Source: Tetranychus cinnabarinus (lineage: Eukaryota > Arthropoda > Arachnida > Trombidiformes > Tetranychidae). From it: a stretch of 64,000 bases of DNA. The position numbers and the translations under genes are program-made. Location of the stretch: positions 5,022,001 to 5,086,000 of the forward strand of contig WHVY01000005.1 in NCBI GenBank assembly GCA_022266195.1. The letters are read 5' to 3'. Of this stretch, positions 61,720 through 64,000 are shown piece after piece (position 1 is the first letter of the stretch; the number at the start of each line of letters is the position of its first letter). Below the pieces are notes generated by a model, which saw nothing but the letters and a program-made list of their open reading frames with translations, had not been told where the DNA came from and ran no database searches.

Positions 61720-62053
61720 ATTCTGCTTTGAATTTTTAACTGAAGAAAGTGACTCATCCATATTTATTCTGGCTTTTTCAGTACCGATTTAATGCGAGGA
61801 GGCGGCTGACAATATATTTCTCCGGCTTCTAATTAAATAACTTCGATTTGTCAAAATTGTTTATCTTCTTGAATGATTTAATAAGAATTTTTTAGAGTTC
61901 TTATAAATTAAGTAAGTACTGTAAGTTTTATAGGATACATAATGCAATTAAATTAGATAAGTGTCTGAATGAAGATTAAAAATCTGAGATCACTGATGAT
62001 TTATATGATGATTAAAATTTGATCGTAATTAATAAGTTCGTAATGCCAAGCAA
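61720..62053. other. Spacer before TRIC 3' end
   Basis: AT-rich 3' UTR and spacer. Nothing else recognised. Confidence 0.3.
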
Positions 62054-63252
62054 ATTATTCTTTCTTTTTGGCTTCTTCTCTTCGGGGAATCTCAACTTTA
62101 GGTCCAGAATCGTCACTTTTTTTGGCTAAAGAAAGGAAGAAATCAATTATAAATGAGGATAAATTCAGTAAAAATTAATCAAATAGTTTACCATTTGAAA
62201 TAACATGGGCTAAAGCATCCCAAATCCCTCCAAAGAATAGAGCACTGAATAAATTTTCGAAAGGTATAAACGGATCGTGAATTCCTAAAAGCATTGCTGA
62301 AAGTTTGAAATATACAAAGAATATCACAATTCCAAAGTAGACTAGAGCGTGCGGAACAGATATCCAATCTGTTTTTTTGTCAATTATAAAAATGATTGAA
62401 GCCACGATAGAGGCTTTTGTCGGGCTAAATAAAAGGGAAAATAGAAAAGTATGAGTTAATTTGACTTGACAATAGATTCGGTAACCACTTGAAAACTTCA
62501 TCCTTTATGCACTTAATTTATCGTAAAAGTGTTTACTATTAAAAGATTTCGGTTCAAAACTTACAAAGTAGGAGAAAGTAGTTCAAAAGCATTCGGTGTC
62601 CAAGTACCTCTCATCAATCTCTCCATCAATTTCATGAATCCAGAACCATTACCTGATTGATTGAAAAAAAATGTTCATAGATTAGAATAAGTAGAAATAA
62701 AAATCTGAGTCAATTTAAGATTTCAGACTTATTTATCAATGTAATGTATTAAACTTTTTCATGGAAAGTGTAACCTTTGGATAACATACCTTTGACTGTT
62801 CCGATGCAAATCATGATTATATAACCATTTGGATAGATTTTAGATGCATGAGTGACACCGTCGTGAACCTTTTTGCATCGAATTACCTCTTTCATAGCTG
62901 CTAACACAACCTTGCAAGGCATGAATTTAAAAATTTTGTAGATAACATCAAATGGTGAGTAAAATATAAGATACCAAATGACTGTTGCGAGTAAAACTTG
63001 ATTAGGATTTTTAAAAGCTGCAATTACTGGTTCGCCTAGAAGAAAATTGGCTAAAATAGAGCCAGCAAAAATATTTATCATCGATGATAGCCAACAAGAG
63101 AATGGATGTTTACGGGTAAATGGATGAGCCGTTGCACCAAGATCTTCTCGTATATAAAGACAGCTAATAATTGCATGAGCCATCTCAAAATAAGGAAACA
63201 TTTTCATCTTTGAAACCATGTTGGCCATTTCCAAAAACTGTTCTGGATCCAT
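62054..63252 (-). CDS. TMEM38: Trimeric intracellular cation (TRIC) channel, TMEM38 family
   Basis: Four exons, 63252-62790, 62652-62565, 62424 to about 62192 and about 62125-62054 (edges of the last two are uncertain by a base), give about 284 residues; human TRICs have 291-299. TRIC channels sit in the ER/SR membrane and carry K+ counter-current during Ca2+ release. The sequence follows the family: MFPYFEMAHAIISCLYI, a loop with RKHPFSCWLSSMINIFAGSI, LLGEPVIAAF, ATVIWYLIFYSPFDVIYK, the AMKEVIRCKKVHDGV segment whose basic residues bind PIP2, YIIMICIGTVKGNGSGF, then LMRGTWTPNAFELLSP, TKASIVASIIF and further membrane helices. The C-terminus is short and dibasic (REEAKKKE), as in TRIC-B, consistent with ER retention. 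Assignment to the A or B paralogue is not meaningful here. No defects seen. Confidence 0.93.
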
Positions 63253-64000
63253 TGTAACACTAAGTTTATTATTTTAACTTTGCAGAGATGAAAAGAAAAA
63301 ATTTAAAAACTAAAAACTAAAAATAATATTTAAACTGATTCCAGTTGTGTCAAAGGATTGAGTGAAACACTCAATAAGAAATCAAAAGAAAACAAAAATA
63401 AATAGCAGCACAAAACAGAAAATAATAGAAGCAGAATTTTCTTGAGATCAATTGATTGGTCACAGAATAGAGGTGGGGAGAAAGATTCGAGGCAAGTAGA
63501 AGTGGATGAGGATGCAAATAAAAGATGATAAAAGATGTGGAGAGATGAGAGTTGCGTTTTTGAGAATCCGATCTTCCTATTTGATTCGTAAAGACTAGGA
63601 AATAAAAAAGGATTGTGAGATGAAGAATGGAATAGCTTTCTTTTGTTACCAGATTAACTACATTTTAGATTGTAGTTTAATACATTTGATGATATTTTTA
63701 GCCATGATTAGGAGAGACCTTGGTAAATAGCTGCTAACTATTAATATAAGAATTGATGCCAACACAATTTCAACATAACAAATGAAATGAGTTTCGCAAA
63801 TCAAAATACAGTAATGTGTCGTGCAATTAGCATGTTTGCTATTTTCACATAATATTTACGAGAAATAGCTTTTTATCAATTGCATTCAATGAAAAAGTTC
63901 ATTTTAATTTTATGATTTTAAATGTTCAATTTGACAATTTTTGTTTATTAGCTGCGGAAAATATCGGATTAATTTCAACTAATTATACTATTCAACAATA
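63253..64000. other. Upstream of TRIC, window end
   Basis: TRIC promoter side and AT-rich DNA to the window edge. No further gene or element recognised. Confidence 0.35.

Overview
This is an AT-rich animal nuclear genome segment with compact, multi-exon genes and many introns of roughly 60-120 bases (GT...AG, several GTAAGT/GTATGT donors). The gene set is metazoan: PEX16, UMAD1, MED7, phafin, ATIC, TEX264, a cytosolic fatty-acid-binding protein, HAUS6, rabenosyn-5, a class IIa HDAC, SCAI and a TRIC channel. SCAI, TRIC, class IIa HDAC and an FABP resembling mite group-13 allergens suggest an arthropod, possibly a mite. That placement is inference, not proof. All gene models were joined by hand from reading frames, splice consensus and family alignment recalled from knowledge. 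Exon edges should be good to a base or two.

Layout. At 0.1-6 kb are PEX16 (-), then two near-identical UMAD1-like genes (+) flanking MED7 (-). At 6.8-12.1 kb are phafin (PH-FYVE, -) and ATIC (-), followed by a 79-base-arm hairpin just upstream of ATIC. At 14.9-19.2 kb are TEX264 (-) and FABP (-). At 21-25.1 kb HAUS6 (-) and rabenosyn-5 (+) stand head to head across about 0.7 kb.

From 25 to about 38.5 kb the DNA is a mosaic of duplicated pieces of its own neighbours. It holds an inverted, broken copy of rabenosyn-5, a second inverted copy of its 3' flank fused to a truncated HAUS6 copy, copies of HDAC exon 2 with its introns in rotated order, a direct copy of the last rabenosyn exon, and an older inverted rabenosyn remnant. 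Two small inverted-repeat (MITE-like) elements lie near 35.6-36.5 kb. The class IIa HDAC gene spans 36.8-49.0 kb with a 5.3 kb intron and a 2.5 kb main exon. SCAI (+) occupies 51.1-54.5 kb with nine coding exons.

From 57.2 to 61.6 kb is a cluster of six or seven degenerate repeat units, arranged as direct copies followed by inverted copies. They share the remnant of one unidentified protein-coding frame. A TRIC (TMEM38) gene (-) follows at 62.05-63.25 kb, and the last 0.75 kb holds nothing I recognise.

The genes are housekeeping and not one pathway, though several touch endosomes and membranes: phafin and rabenosyn-5 bind PI3P on early endosomes, UMAD1 carries an ESCRT-I-associated UMA motif, TEX264 is an ER-phagy receptor, and PEX16 builds peroxisomes. 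I see no CRISPR, tRNA, rRNA or intact autonomous transposon.
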